Part shown: positions 24,991 to 34,713 of the stretch, one piece after another
Layout: the number at the start of each line of letters is the position of its first letter
How positions within the stretch are numbered: position 1 is the first letter of the stretch
DNA from: JAKFDI01 sp036676235
GTDB taxonomy: Bacteria > Pseudomonadota > Gammaproteobacteria > Burkholderiales > Burkholderiaceae_C
Direction: 5' to 3'
Length of the DNA: 64,000 nucleotides
NCBI GenBank assembly: GCA_036676235.1
Contig: JAKFDI010000040.1
Span: forward strand, 79,932-143,931
Notes under the pieces: generated by a model
The model's database searches: none
What the model was told of the DNA's origin: nothing
The model's input: only the letters and a program-made list of their open reading frames with translations
Translations under genes and position numbers: made by a program

Positions 24991-27312
24991 TCACTCGATC
25001 TTGAATCGCGCCACCGACTGCTTCAGTTCTTCAGCGGTCTTCGAGAGCTCGCGCACCATCTGCGCGGTGGAGCGCGTGCCCTCACCGGTCTGCTCGGTCA
25101 CGGCGAAGATGTGCTGGATGTTGGCGGCCACCACGTTGGCGGATTCGGCTTCGCTGAGCGCCTGGTTCGAGATCTGCGCAATCAGGTCGGCGAGCTGGCG
25201 CGACACGCGGTCGATGTCGCCGAGTGCGGTACCGGCCGCGTCGGTCAGTCGCGTTCCTTCCACCACGTTCTGCGTGGAGCGCTCCATGGCGCCCACGGCA
25301 TCCTGCGTGTCGGTCTGAATGGTCTTCACCAGCGCCGCGATCTGCCGCGTGGCATCGCCGGAGCGTTCGGCCAGCCGCTGCACTTCCTGGGCAACCACCG
25401 AGAAGCCCCGGCCCGCTTCACCGGCCGACGCGGCCTGGATGGCGGCGTTCAGGGCCAGCACGTTCGTCTGCTCCGTAATGTCGGAAATCAGCTCGGTGAT
25501 TTCGCCGATCTCCTGCGACGACTCACCCAGCCGCTTGATGCGCTTGGAGGTTTCCTGGATCTGGTCGCGGATGGAGTTCATGCCGCCGATGGTGTTCTGC
25601 ACCGCGCGCAGGCCGGTCTCGGCAGCGTCCAGCGACTGGCGCGCCACCTGGGCCGTTTCCTGGGCCTGCTCGGACACGTCGTTGATTCGGCCGGCCATCT
25701 GCAGCACCGACTCGCCGGTGTCGCGAATCTCGCGCAGTTGTTCGGTCGAGGCGGCCAGCAGTTCGGTCGACGTGGCTTCCACCTGCAGCGTCGTTTCGGT
25801 CACGCGACCCACCGTGCCCTGCACCTGCGACACCAGCGTGCGCAGCTCTTCCACGGTGTAGTTCACCGAGTCGGCGATGGCGCCCGTGATGTCTTCCGTC
25901 ACCGTGGCTTGCTGTGTCAGGTCGCCCTCGGCCACCGTCTGCAGTTCATTCATCAATCGAAGAATGGCCGCCTGGTTGGCGTCGTTCACGCGCTTGGCTT
26001 CCTGCTGTTCGCGCTCGGCATCGAGCTTCTGGTTTTCGGCCAGCGCCGCACGCTGGGCCTGCGAACGCGTGTACAGCCGCAGGAAGCCGAGGCCGCCGAG
26101 GATCATCAGCAGCGTAGCCAGCAGCAGCAGCGAAGCGCTCGCACCGCTGAAACCGGTGGTCTCGCCGAGCCGCGCCTGCACCTCTTCCAGACCCTTACGC
26201 AGCGCTTCGCTGTCGTTGATGATGGCGACCTGCGCTTCACGCGCCGACACCAGGCCCTGCAGGTTGCCGAGAATCGCGCCCGCCTGAGCGCGCGTTTCCT
26301 CGTACTGCTTCTGCAGGATCAGCAGGTGCTCCTTGGTCTGCGGATCCTTGGTGCCCGGCAGGCGCATGTCGGGGTTGCCGTTGAGCACGCCGTAGGAAAT
26401 CTCGCGGAAGGAGTTCAGGTCCTTGCCGAGCAGGAACACCGCTTCCGGGCTCACGCCGTCCATCGTCAGGAACTCGTTGGCCGACTTGCCGATGCGCTGC
26501 GTCAGCATCACGAGCTGGCCCACGGCCGACAGTTCGGCCGGCGACGCTTCCTGCTGCAGCTTGAGCGACGAGATCGTCTCGGCCGTCTCGAGCAGATCGG
26601 ACGACTGGCGGTTGATGGCGCGCAGCGCCTGCCCCACCTGAGTCAGGATCTTTTCCTGCGCGAGCACCATCTGGGCGTTCTTCTCCGCGCGGTCGATGAG
26701 CGGCATCAGCGGCTCGAGCGATTCCTGCACCGGCGGCGCGGCGGCATCGAGCTGGGCGTTGCCCGACCTCAAGCCGCGAACGTTCTTCGCCAGCACGTCG
26801 GCGCTTTCCGTCACCTCGGGGAAGGCCTGCGGGCTGCCGATCAGCGCCTGCGACACGGACTTCGCAAGCCGCTGCGACTGCATCAGCGCCTGGCCGCTGG
26901 CGCCCACCTGCGCAGCGCCTTTGGACGCGACGTTCAGCGAGAAGCCGGTCATGGCAACGAGGCCGACGAAGCCGACGACCACCAAGGCGCCCAGCACCCG
27001 GTACTGCTGCCCGACCGGCATGTCGCCGATGACCGGCAGACCCGTGCCGTCGGTGGCCGATGCCGACTCGGAGCCGGGCAGGCGCGTCTCGACGAAGTCG
27101 GCCATCTCGGACGGCGCGGCCTCGGTGATGATGGAGTCGGCCGGCGCCGGCGGGGCGGCAGGTGCATCAAACGACGGCATGCCCGCCGCATTCGGCAGCG
27201 TCATCGTGCCGTCGGGTTGCACGCCGTCATCGAACGGGTTGCCCTGCGATTGGTCGCCCTGCGCATCGCTGCGATCCTGACCCCAACCCTTCATCTTGTT
27301 CAGGAAGCTCAT
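24991..27312 (-). CDS. pilJ: Type IV pilus chemoreceptor PilJ (methyl-accepting chemotaxis protein)
   Basis: 773 residues. A long N-terminal cytoplasmic tail (about 1-105, Asp/Pro-rich) precedes the first membrane helix (about 108-132); a periplasmic domain with type IV pili sensor-like repeats spans to the second helix at about residue 390 (LLLLATLLMILGGLGFLRL). The C-terminus is a MCP signalling hairpin with ITEQTNVLALNAAIQAASAGEAGRGFSVVAQEVQRLAERS (tip blocks LALNAAIQA and AGRGFSVVAQEVQRLAERS). It is the receptor of the Chp system. The next gene, chpA, starts 93 bases on. No CheR-type methyltransferase gene is found in the cluster. Confidence 0.95.
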   Translation of the reverse strand: MSFLNKMKGWGQDRSDAQGDQSQGNPFDDGVQPDGTMTLPNAAGMPSFDAPAAPPAPADSIITEAAPSEMADFVETRLPGSESASATDGTGLPVIGDMPVGQQYRVLGALVVVGFVGLVAMTGFSLNVASKGAAQVGASGQALMQSQRLAKSVSQALIGSPQAFPEVTESADVLAKNVRGLRSGNAQLDAAAPPVQESLEPLMPLIDRAEKNAQMVLAQEKILTQVGQALRAINRQSSDLLETAETISSLKLQQEASPAELSAVGQLVMLTQRIGKSANEFLTMDGVSPEAVFLLGKDLNSFREISYGVLNGNPDMRLPGTKDPQTKEHLLILQKQYEETRAQAGAILGNLQGLVSAREAQVAIINDSEALRKGLEEVQARLGETTGFSGASASLLLLATLLMILGGLGFLRLYTRSQAQRAALAENQKLDAEREQQEAKRVNDANQAAILRLMNELQTVAEGDLTQQATVTEDITGAIADSVNYTVEELRTLVSQVQGTVGRVTETTLQVEATSTELLAASTEQLREIRDTGESVLQMAGRINDVSEQAQETAQVARQSLDAAETGLRAVQNTIGGMNSIRDQIQETSKRIKRLGESSQEIGEITELISDITEQTNVLALNAAIQAASAGEAGRGFSVVAQEVQRLAERSGDATRQIAALVKTIQTDTQDAVGAMERSTQNVVEGTRLTDAAGTALGDIDRVSRQLADLIAQISNQALSEAESANVVAANIQHIFAVTEQTGEGTRSTAQMVRELSKTAEELKQSVARFKIE

Positions 27313-27409
27313 ATGGTCCTCGTTCGGTCTCTATCCGAGTAAATCGGCCGGGGAGAGCCGGCACTTCACACCACGCATTGCCCGTTTATGCGGCAACCGT
27401 CACGCGCAG

Positions 27410-27928
27410 TCAGCGCACGACACGCAGAAAGGTCTCGTCGTTGGCGAGCGCAGCAAGCCGCAGCTCCTGCCAGGTCCGTCCGCCCTCGTCGCGATAGCGC
27501 TGGCCGACGAACGACGGCGCCTCGCCGCCTTGGGCGGTGTCCGGCGCAAGCTGCTGCTCGGTGCGCAGGCCCGCCAGGCGATCGACGAGCAGCGCGCAGT
27601 TGATGTCCAGCGAGGGGTTGAAGACGACCAGGTGCGACTGATCGCGCAGCGGTTCGTCCGATTTCAGGCCGACGAAGCCGGCCAGATCGACCACGCCGTG
27701 CAAGTGGCCGCGAAGGTTCGCAACGCCGAGAAACCAGGCCTGCGAATGCGGCACCGGCACGATGGGCGCCACGGTGAAGATCTCGCCCGCATCCTTGAGC
27801 GGCAGAAGAAATCCGTGGCCGCTGCACTCGACCGCCAGCCACGATTTGCCCAAATCCTGCGTACGCGCCGCCAGCAGCCGCTCGGCGAGCCGGCTTTGCA
27901 GTTCACGCAGTGCGTCCTTGTTGGCCAT
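27410..27928 (-). CDS. pilI: CheW-like coupling protein PilI
   Basis: 172 residues forming one CheW domain. LAVECSGHGFLLPLKDAGEIFTVAPIVPVPHSQAWFLGVANLRGHLHGVVDLAGFVG carries the conserved core (blocks PIVPVPHSQAWFLGVANLRGHL is longer than shown; key residues are PVPHSQAWFLGVANLRG). It couples PilJ to ChpA in the type IV pilus chemosensory array. It lies 41 bases after pilH and 97 bases before pilJ on the same strand, the normal pilG-H-I-J order. Confidence 0.92.
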   Translation of the reverse strand: MANKDALRELQSRLAERLLAARTQDLGKSWLAVECSGHGFLLPLKDAGEIFTVAPIVPVPHSQAWFLGVANLRGHLHGVVDLAGFVGLKSDEPLRDQSHLVVFNPSLDINCALLVDRLAGLRTEQQLAPDTAQGGEAPSFVGQRYRDEGGRTWQELRLAALANDETFLRVVR

Positions 27929-27969
27929 CGGGTGTCCTGGAACGGTTCAGCCGGAAACGACCGAGGCCT

Positions 27970-28335
27970 TCAGTCGAAGGCGCGGATCTTGGACACCAGC
28001 TCGTCGGCGTCGACCGGCTTGACGATGTAGTCGCGTGCGCCCTGGCGCATGCCCCAGACCTTGTCGGTTTCCTGGTTCTTGCTGGTGCACATGATCACCG
28101 GCACGTCGGCGAAGCGCGGGTCGCGGGTGATGGCGCGGGTGAGCTGGAAGCCGTTCTGGCCCGGCATCACCACGTCCATCAGGATCAGGTCGGGCTTGCC
28201 CTCTTCGAGCTTGCGCATCGCGTCTTCGCCGTTCTCGGCGGTGCGCACGCTGAACCCGCGCTTGGCCAGCAGTTCCGACATGAAATGCAGTTCGGTCTTG
28301 GAGTCGTCCACCAGCAGGATGTTCTTGATCGCCAT
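27970..28335 (-). CDS. pilH: Response regulator PilH (single receiver)
   Basis: 121 residues, one CheY-type receiver. The acidic pocket is ILLVDDSKTE, the phosphoacceptor Asp lies in LILMDVVMPGQNG at about residue 53, and the conserved Lys is in DYIVKPVDADEL. In Pseudomonas PilH acts as the counterpart of PilG in twitching, opposing or sinking phosphate from ChpA. Placed between pilG and pilI. Confidence 0.93.
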   Translation of the reverse strand: MAIKNILLVDDSKTELHFMSELLAKRGFSVRTAENGEDAMRKLEEGKPDLILMDVVMPGQNGFQLTRAITRDPRFADVPVIMCTSKNQETDKVWGMRQGARDYIVKPVDADELVSKIRAFD

Positions 28336-28419
28336 GTTCGTGTCCTCAGTCTCGAGCCCGGCGACTCATCGCTTCGTTGCCGGATTCGCGGAAATGTCTG
28401 TCGTGCTGCGCCGGCGGCT

Positions 28420-28830
28420 TCAGGCCGTGCGGTGGTGCAACTGCACCGCCTGCAACAGCTGGTCTTTGGTGAAGGGCTTGGTGAGGTAGTCCTGCGAGCC
28501 GACCATGCGGCCGCGCGCCTTGTCGAACAGGCCGTCCTTGGACGACAGCATGATCACCGGCACCCCGGCGAAGGTCGCGTTGCGCTTGATGATGGCGCAG
28601 GTCTGGTAGCCGTCGAGCCGCGGCATCAGGATGTCGCAGAAGATGAGGTCGGGCCGGTGGTCGTTCACCTTCGACAGCGCATCGAAGCCGTCTTCGGCGA
28701 GCAGGACCTCGTAGCCGCCCTGCTTCAGGAAGATCTCTGCGCTGCGGCGGATGGTGTTGCTGTCATCGATGACGAGCACCTTGACGCCTGGGGTGTCTGT
28801 TGGGGCTTGTGCCGGGCCTTCATTGCTCAC
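28420..28830 (-). CDS. pilG: Response regulator PilG (single receiver)
   Basis: 136 residues with a short N-terminal tail and one receiver. VLVIDDSNTIRRSAEIFLKQGGYEV, the phosphoacceptor Asp in LIFCDILMPRLDG, and DYLTKPFTKDQLL are complete (blocks IDDSNTIRRSAEIFL and CDILMPRLDG). PilG drives type IV pilus extension in Pseudomonas. It is the first gene of the Chp operon here, 58 bases after the rubredoxin gene stop on the same strand. Confidence 0.93.
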   Translation of the reverse strand: MSNEGPAQAPTDTPGVKVLVIDDSNTIRRSAEIFLKQGGYEVLLAEDGFDALSKVNDHRPDLIFCDILMPRLDGYQTCAIIKRNATFAGVPVIMLSSKDGLFDKARGRMVGSQDYLTKPFTKDQLLQAVQLHHRTA

Positions 28831-28888
28831 CGAGCTGTCTCCTCAACGACGTTGTTGGTTTGAGTGCAGCGCGAATCGGAAATGCCGA

Positions 28889-29080
28889 TCAGATCTGCAC
28901 CATCTCGAAGTCTTCCTTTCGGGCGCCGCACTCCGGACAGGTCCAGTTCATCGGCACCGCTTCCCACTTCGTGCCCGGCGCGATTCCGTGTTCGGGATCG
29001 CCTGCCGCCTCGTCGTAAATCCATCCGCAGATGAGGCACATCCAGGTCTTCGAATCAGTCACTTGAAAGTCAGGGGTCAC
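28889..29080 (-). CDS. Rubredoxin
   Basis: 63 residues. The iron is held by CLICGW and CPECG, the standard CxxC pairs, with the intervening WIYDEAAGDPEHGIAPGT and WTCPECGARKEDFE that mark rubredoxin. It is a small cytoplasmic one-electron carrier; the partner is unknown. A GTG at 29078-29080 gives this start, and the internal Met at the CLICGW motif is a weaker alternative. It stands upstream of pilG and is divergent from thiD, an arrangement I associate with Burkholderiales. Confidence 0.95.
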   Translation of the reverse strand: MTPDFQVTDSKTWMCLICGWIYDEAAGDPEHGIAPGTKWEAVPMNWTCPECGARKEDFEMVQI

Positions 29081-29235
29081 TACAATGGTGGGCGAATTGT
29101 AGACACCGCAAACTGCAGAAAACCAAGGGTCTGTAGGGACCTACGCAACATTGCTCACGGTTTTCGTGAAGTCTTGAGCGATTCGTTGCGCACGGGATTG
29201 AACCTCTTTTTCGAGCTTCGCGAGAGGCTTGCCCC
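29081..29235. promoter_or_regulatory. Divergent promoter region between rubredoxin and thiD
   Basis: 155 bases between divergent genes. On the minus strand TACAAT occurs at 29094-29099 as a plausible -10 for the rubredoxin-pilG transcript, but no strong -35 is seen at 17 bases. A GAGAGG sequence near 29221-29226 serves as the ribosome binding site for thiD. I see no RNA gene, and no thiamine riboswitch signature. Confidence 0.35.
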
Positions 29236-30183
29236 ATGACCACCGACATCCCCTCCAACGACCCTTCCGCAATCGACGACGAGACCTTGCAGGAGTCCGT
29301 TCCGCCCGCTTGCGTGATGAGCTTCAACGCCAGCGATCCGAGCGGCGCGGGCGGCACGGCCGCCGACGTGGCGACCGTCGCCGCGATGGGCGCGCATGCC
29401 TTGCCGATCGTCACCACCATCGTGATGCGCGACACGGCCGAGATCTTCGATCAGCACCCGATCGATGCCGACGTGATCGTCGAGCAGGCGCGCAGCGTAT
29501 TGGAAGACGTGACCATCACCGCCTGGAAGGTCGGATTCCTCGGTTCGGCCGAAGGCGTGAGCGCCGTGGCGGAAATCCTCTCCGACTATCCGGACGTGCC
29601 GCTGGTGGCCTACATGCCCAACCTGTCGTGGCTCGAAGAGGACGACCAGCAGGCCTATGCCGACGCCTTCCGCGAACTGGTGCTGCCGCAGGCCGAGGTG
29701 CTGGTCGGCAGCCACCAGACGCTCACCGACTTCCTGCTGCCCGACTGGGACAGCGAGCGTCCCGCCTCGCCGCGCGAACTGGCGGTGGCCGCCGGCGAAC
29801 ACGGCACGCGCTTCGTGCTGGTCACCAGCGTGCCGGTGGCCGATCAGTTCGTGGACAACGTGCTCGCCTCGCCGCAGGGCGCGATCACCGGCGAGAAGTT
29901 CGAGCGCTTCGACGTGAGTTTCGTCGGTGCCGGCGACACGCTCGCAGCAGCGTTGGCTGCGCTGCTGGCCGCCGGCAGCGAACTGCACATGGCGGTGGGC
30001 GAATCGCTCGCCTTCCTCGACCAGGCGCTCGACGCCGGCTTTCGGCCCGGCATGGGCAACGTGATCCCCGACCGCTTCTTCTGGGCTCTGCCGCCGGAAG
30101 ACGAGGAAGAAGAAGGCGCCGAAGCCGCGACCGAAAGCACGGCGGACGAAGGCCAGGTTCCGAGCACGCGCCACATTCATTGA
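29236..30183 (+). CDS. thiD: ThiD-like (phospho)methylpyrimidine kinase, motif-deficient
   Basis: 315 residues, against about 266 for typical ThiD. The ribokinase-like start FNASDPSGAGGTAADVATVAAMGAHALPIVTTIV (blocks ASDPSGAGG and MGAHALPIVT) and the C-terminal anion hole FVGAGDTLAAALAALL are present. The DPVM...G segment of the canonical enzyme is missing; PLVAYMPNLSWLEEDD stands in its place. The C-terminus ends in an acidic tail (EDEEEEGAEAATES). The family normally phosphorylates hydroxymethylpyrimidine in thiamine synthesis; with this motif missing the substrate is uncertain. No other thi gene is nearby. hemL follows by 4 bases. Confidence 0.72.
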   Translation: MTTDIPSNDPSAIDDETLQESVPPACVMSFNASDPSGAGGTAADVATVAAMGAHALPIVTTIVMRDTAEIFDQHPIDADVIVEQARSVLEDVTITAWKVGFLGSAEGVSAVAEILSDYPDVPLVAYMPNLSWLEEDDQQAYADAFRELVLPQAEVLVGSHQTLTDFLLPDWDSERPASPRELAVAAGEHGTRFVLVTSVPVADQFVDNVLASPQGAITGEKFERFDVSFVGAGDTLAAALAALLAAGSELHMAVGESLAFLDQALDAGFRPGMGNVIPDRFFWALPPEDEEEEGAEAATESTADEGQVPSTRHIH

Positions 30184-30187
30184 AGCG

Positions 30188-31492
<1,305 letters not shown>

Positions 31493-31515
31493 GCCAGGAG
31501 CGAGGCTGCGGCCGT

Positions 31516-31983
31516 TCAGGCCGGCGAGGAACGCAAGCCGTAGACCTTGTCGCCGACGAACAGGTACTCGGCGCGCAGCACCGGATCGCCCTTCTCCTCC
31601 GCGAACGTGAAGCCGAGTACGGCCACGTCGTCGCCGGGCCGGATCTCGGCCACCTTCCAGGCTTCGAGCCGCGTGAGCGGCGCCAGCTCGATGTGCCACA
31701 CGTGGTCGCGCCGCTTGGGCAACTGGGCGGCGCCCATCAGCTTCACACCGTCCACCTTGGCGCTCTGCGATGGCAAGCGGCGCGTTGCGAGATCGGTCGG
31801 CAGGGTGAGCCCCGGCTTCAGTTCCAGGTCGCACTCCACATGCGGGTTGCGCCACTGCACTTTGGCGGCGCGGCCCTCGAGCCAGATCGGCCGGTCCTGG
31901 TCGAAGCTGCTCCAGCCGTGATGCGCCCACAGCGGCGGCGCAGCCAGCAAAGAGACACCGGAAACGAACAATCGACGGTTCAT
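31516..31983 (-). CDS. DUF6152 family exported protein
   Basis: 155 residues. An N-terminal signal (MNRRLFVSGVSLLAAPPLWA) ends before HHGWSSFDQDRPIWLEG, a pattern I recognise as DUF6152. The mature part is mostly beta (VQWRNPHVECDLELKPG, VAVLGFTFAEEKGDPVLRAEYLF). It is probably periplasmic; the RR pair could be Sec or Tat. Function is unknown. It follows the DUF6644-like membrane gene by 25 bases on the same strand, which suggests they act together. Confidence 0.75.
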   Translation of the reverse strand: MNRRLFVSGVSLLAAPPLWAHHGWSSFDQDRPIWLEGRAAKVQWRNPHVECDLELKPGLTLPTDLATRRLPSQSAKVDGVKLMGAAQLPKRRDHVWHIELAPLTRLEAWKVAEIRPGDDVAVLGFTFAEEKGDPVLRAEYLFVGDKVYGLRSSPA

Positions 31984-32008
31984 CGCTCACTCCCTGACGT
32001 CAGCGCGA

Positions 32009-32434
32009 TCAGACGTACGCGATCCAGCGCCCGCAGATGATGACCGCAAGCCACAACCCCAGCGACAACGCGGTCTGCACGCGCGCCGGTGCGTCGAGCC
32101 GGCGCACGCCGCCGCGCAAGTGGAACCACGCCGCATTGACGCCGAGCAGCAACAGCAGCCCCATCTTCAGAAGAAACGCGCGGTTGGCGAGCAGTTCACC
32201 CACCTGCGTCGCAAACATCGTGAGGCCGCTGGACGCCGCGAGCGCAAAGCCGACGAGCGAGAGGCCGAGCGAAAGCCGGGCAAGCGGCGCCACCGCGAGT
32301 GCCGCGCCGAGCCCCCACACCCGCAGCTCGAACAGCACCAGATTGCCGAACAGCAACGCGATGCCGACGATGTGCGTCGCCTCCAGCGCCGGGTAGGCAA
32401 TGGGGTGCGACGCGATCCAGGCAAAGGCCTCCAT
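32009..32434 (-). CDS. DUF6644-like membrane protein
   Basis: 141 residues with four predicted membrane helices (about 17-37, 43-62, 67-87 region and 91-108, 120-138). EATHIVGIALLFGNLVLFELRVWG near the N-terminus resembles small four-helix families that carry conserved His residues. Function is unknown. It is the first gene of a leftward pair with the DUF6152 protein, divergent from mpl with a 54-base gap. The family assignment is from memory and less certain than the membrane topology. Confidence 0.65.
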   Translation of the reverse strand: MEAFAWIASHPIAYPALEATHIVGIALLFGNLVLFELRVWGLGAALAVAPLARLSLGLSLVGFALAASSGLTMFATQVGELLANRAFLLKMGLLLLLGVNAAWFHLRGGVRRLDAPARVQTALSLGLWLAVIICGRWIAYV

Positions 32435-32488
32435 GCCGGCACATTAGCGCAGGGCGCAGTGACATGACCCCCTCCTAGAATCCGCCGG

Positions 32489-33883
32489 ATGCACATTCAC
32501 ATCCTCGGCATCTGCGGCACTTTCATGGGCGGACTGGCCGCCCTGGCGCGTGAAGCAGGCCACCGGGTCACCGGCTGCGACGCCAACGTGTACCCGCCGA
32601 TGAGCGACCAGCTGCAGTCGCTCGGCATCGAGCTCATCGAAGGCTACGGCACCGACCAGCTCGCTCTGAAACCGCATCTCTTCGTCGTCGGCAACGTGGT
32701 GTCGCGCGGCAATGCGCTGATGGAGGCCATCCTCGACGCGGGCCTGCCCTACACCAGCGGCCCGCAGTGGCTGGCCGAACACGTGCTGCACGACCGGCAT
32801 GTGCTGGCCGTGGCCGGCACGCACGGCAAGACCAGCACCGCGTCGATGCTCGCCTGGGTGCTGGAGCAGGCAGGGCTCAACCCCGGCTTCCTGATCGGGG
32901 GCGTGCCGCTGAACTTCGGCGTCTCGGCCCGCTCGGGCTCGGATGCGCCCGGCGCGCCCTTCGTCATCGAGGCGGACGAATACGACACCGCCTTCTTCGA
33001 CAAGCGCAGCAAGTTCGTGCACTACCGCCCGCGAACGGCGGTGCTCAACAACCTCGAATTCGACCACGCCGACATCTTCGACGACGTGGCCGCCATCGAG
33101 CGCCAATTCCACCACTTGGTGCGCACCGTGCCGTCGTCCGGCCGGCTGGTCGTGAACGCGCGAGAAGAAGCGCTGCAGCGCGTGATCGAGATGGGCTGCT
33201 GGACACCCGTCGTGCGTTTCGGCGCGCGCAAGGAGACAGCAGGCGAACTGCGCGCACGCGGCGAGCCGCATGCCTTCGACGTGCTGCGCGGGGGCTTGAA
33301 GATCGCGCGCGTCGAGTGGGGGCTGCTGGGCGAGCACAACCAGCTCAATGCACTGGCGACCATTGCCGCGGCCGAACACGTCGGCGTCGAACCGGAAGTT
33401 GCGGCCACGGCGCTCGCCACCTTCGAGAACGTGCGCCGCCGGCTCGAACTGCGCGGCAGTGCGGCCGGCGTGGCGGTGTACGACGACTTCGCACATCACC
33501 CGACCGCGATGCGCACCACCATCAACGGCTTGCGCCGGCGGATCGACGCCGATGCCGCCACCGTCGGCACCGAGGCCCCGCGCATCCTGGCCGTGTTCGA
33601 GCCGCGCTCGAACACCATGAAGCAAGGCACGATGAAGGCGCTGTTGCCCTGGTCATTGGAGGAGGCCGAACTGGCGTTCTGCCACAGCGGCGGGCTCGAC
33701 TGGGATGCAGTGCAGGCGCTCGCACCACTGGGCGAGCGTGCCGTCGTATGCGACAGCATTGACGCGCTGGTCGACAGCGTCGTTGCAGCCGCGCGAACTG
33801 GCGACCACGTGCTGTGCATGAGCAACGGCGGCTTCGGCGGCGTGCACGCGAAGCTGCTGGAGCGCCTCGCCATGCGCGGCTGA
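32489..33883 (+). CDS. mpl: UDP-N-acetylmuramate:L-alanyl-gamma-D-glutamyl-meso-diaminopimelate ligase
   Basis: 464 residues. It begins HIHILGICGTFMGGLAALAREAGH, the Mpl form of the Mur N-terminus, and has the ATP loop VAGTHGKTSTASMLAWVLEQAG, the VIEADEYDTAFFDKRSKFVHY motif of Mpl (blocks EADEYDTAFFDKRSKF) and YDDFAHHPTAM. The enzyme reattaches recycled murein tripeptide to UDP-MurNAc. It lies near, but outside and opposite in strand to, the dcw cluster. The esterase gene follows by 19 bases. Confidence 0.95.
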   Translation: MHIHILGICGTFMGGLAALAREAGHRVTGCDANVYPPMSDQLQSLGIELIEGYGTDQLALKPHLFVVGNVVSRGNALMEAILDAGLPYTSGPQWLAEHVLHDRHVLAVAGTHGKTSTASMLAWVLEQAGLNPGFLIGGVPLNFGVSARSGSDAPGAPFVIEADEYDTAFFDKRSKFVHYRPRTAVLNNLEFDHADIFDDVAAIERQFHHLVRTVPSSGRLVVNAREEALQRVIEMGCWTPVVRFGARKETAGELRARGEPHAFDVLRGGLKIARVEWGLLGEHNQLNALATIAAAEHVGVEPEVAATALATFENVRRRLELRGSAAGVAVYDDFAHHPTAMRTTINGLRRRIDADAATVGTEAPRILAVFEPRSNTMKQGTMKALLPWSLEEAELAFCHSGGLDWDAVQALAPLGERAVVCDSIDALVDSVVAAARTGDHVLCMSNGGFGGVHAKLLERLAMRG

Positions 33884-33902
33884 CAACGCGCTGCGAACGG
33901 TC

Positions 33903-34493
33903 ATGGACGCGCAGACCACGCACCTGCTGTATCTGCACGGCTTTCGTTCCTCGCCGCAATCGGCCAAGGCGCGCATCACCGATGCGTGGATGCGTGCGCA
34001 TCAACCGGACGTGACCTGGTGGTGCCCGCAGTTGCCGCCCTCACCCGCCGCGGCGCTCGATCTGATCGAAGCGGGAACCGCTTCGTGGCCGACCGGGACG
34101 ACGGCCGTGATCGGCAGCTCGCTCGGCGGCTTCTACGCCACCGTGCTGGCCGAGCGCCGCGGCTGCCGCGCGGTGCTGCTCAACCCGGCGGTGAATCCGG
34201 CGCGCGACCTCGCCAACCACATCGGCGAGACGACCGCCTGGCACAGCGACGAGCGCTTCTTCTTCGAGCCGCGCTTCGTCGACGAGTTGCGCGCCATGAC
34301 ACCGGCGGCCATCACGCAACCTCAGCGCTACTTCGCGGTGATCGCCAAGGGCGACGAGGTGCTCGACTGGCGCGAGATGAGCGCGCGCTATGCCGGCGCG
34401 GCGGGCACGCTGCTCGAAGCTGGCGACCACGCCCTTGGCGACTACGAGTCGGCACACCTTCCCGGTGTGCTCGCGTTTCTCGGCCTGCGCTGA
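33903..34493 (+). CDS. YqiA/YcfP-type alpha/beta fold esterase
   Basis: 196 residues with an alpha/beta hydrolase fold. LLYLHGFRSSPQSAKAR at the N-terminus, the nucleophile elbow VIGSSLGGFYATVLAERR with Ser in GSSLGG, LLNPAVNPARDL and GDHALGDYESAHLPGVLAFLG at the end with the last catalytic His (GDHALGDYE). This is the UPF0227/YqiA group, small esterases of unknown natural substrate. It follows mpl by 19 bases and is convergent with the small membrane protein at 34497-34703, whose stop is 3 bases away. Confidence 0.88.
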   Translation: MDAQTTHLLYLHGFRSSPQSAKARITDAWMRAHQPDVTWWCPQLPPSPAAALDLIEAGTASWPTGTTAVIGSSLGGFYATVLAERRGCRAVLLNPAVNPARDLANHIGETTAWHSDERFFFEPRFVDELRAMTPAAITQPQRYFAVIAKGDEVLDWREMSARYAGAAGTLLEAGDHALGDYESAHLPGVLAFLGLR

Positions 34494-34496
34494 GCG

Positions 34497-34703
34497 CTAC
34501 AGGCTGAAGAGCCCGACAACCACGCGGCCCCAGATCTCGACGTTGAACCAGAACAGCAGTGCCGCCGAGGTCCAGCGCCGGAACTTGTGCGCGAGCTTGA
34601 GCCAGTCGTTCTCGCCCTGGGCGATGTAGACCACGAACGAGAGCGCGCAGCCCGAGGCGAGCAGCAGCGAGAAGACGCCGAGCACCCAGCGAAGAATCGT
34701 CAT
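34497..34703 (-). CDS. Small two-span membrane protein (68 aa), function unknown
   Basis: 68 residues with two hydrophobic helices (about 5-27 and 44-64) joined by a polar loop (AQGENDWLKLAHKFRRW). The last gene of the leftward run after lpxC, 10 bases beyond the 61-residue protein at 34714-34899. The two small proteins share layout (FV.YI..G...W..L, a Trp before helix 2, and a late Arg), which suggests an old duplication. I do not recognise a named family. Placement at the end of the dcw operon suggests an envelope role, but this is inference. Confidence 0.68.
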   Translation of the reverse strand: MTILRWVLGVFSLLLASGCALSFVVYIAQGENDWLKLAHKFRRWTSAALLFWFNVEIWGRVVVGLFSL

Positions 34704-34713
34704 CGTTCTTGTC

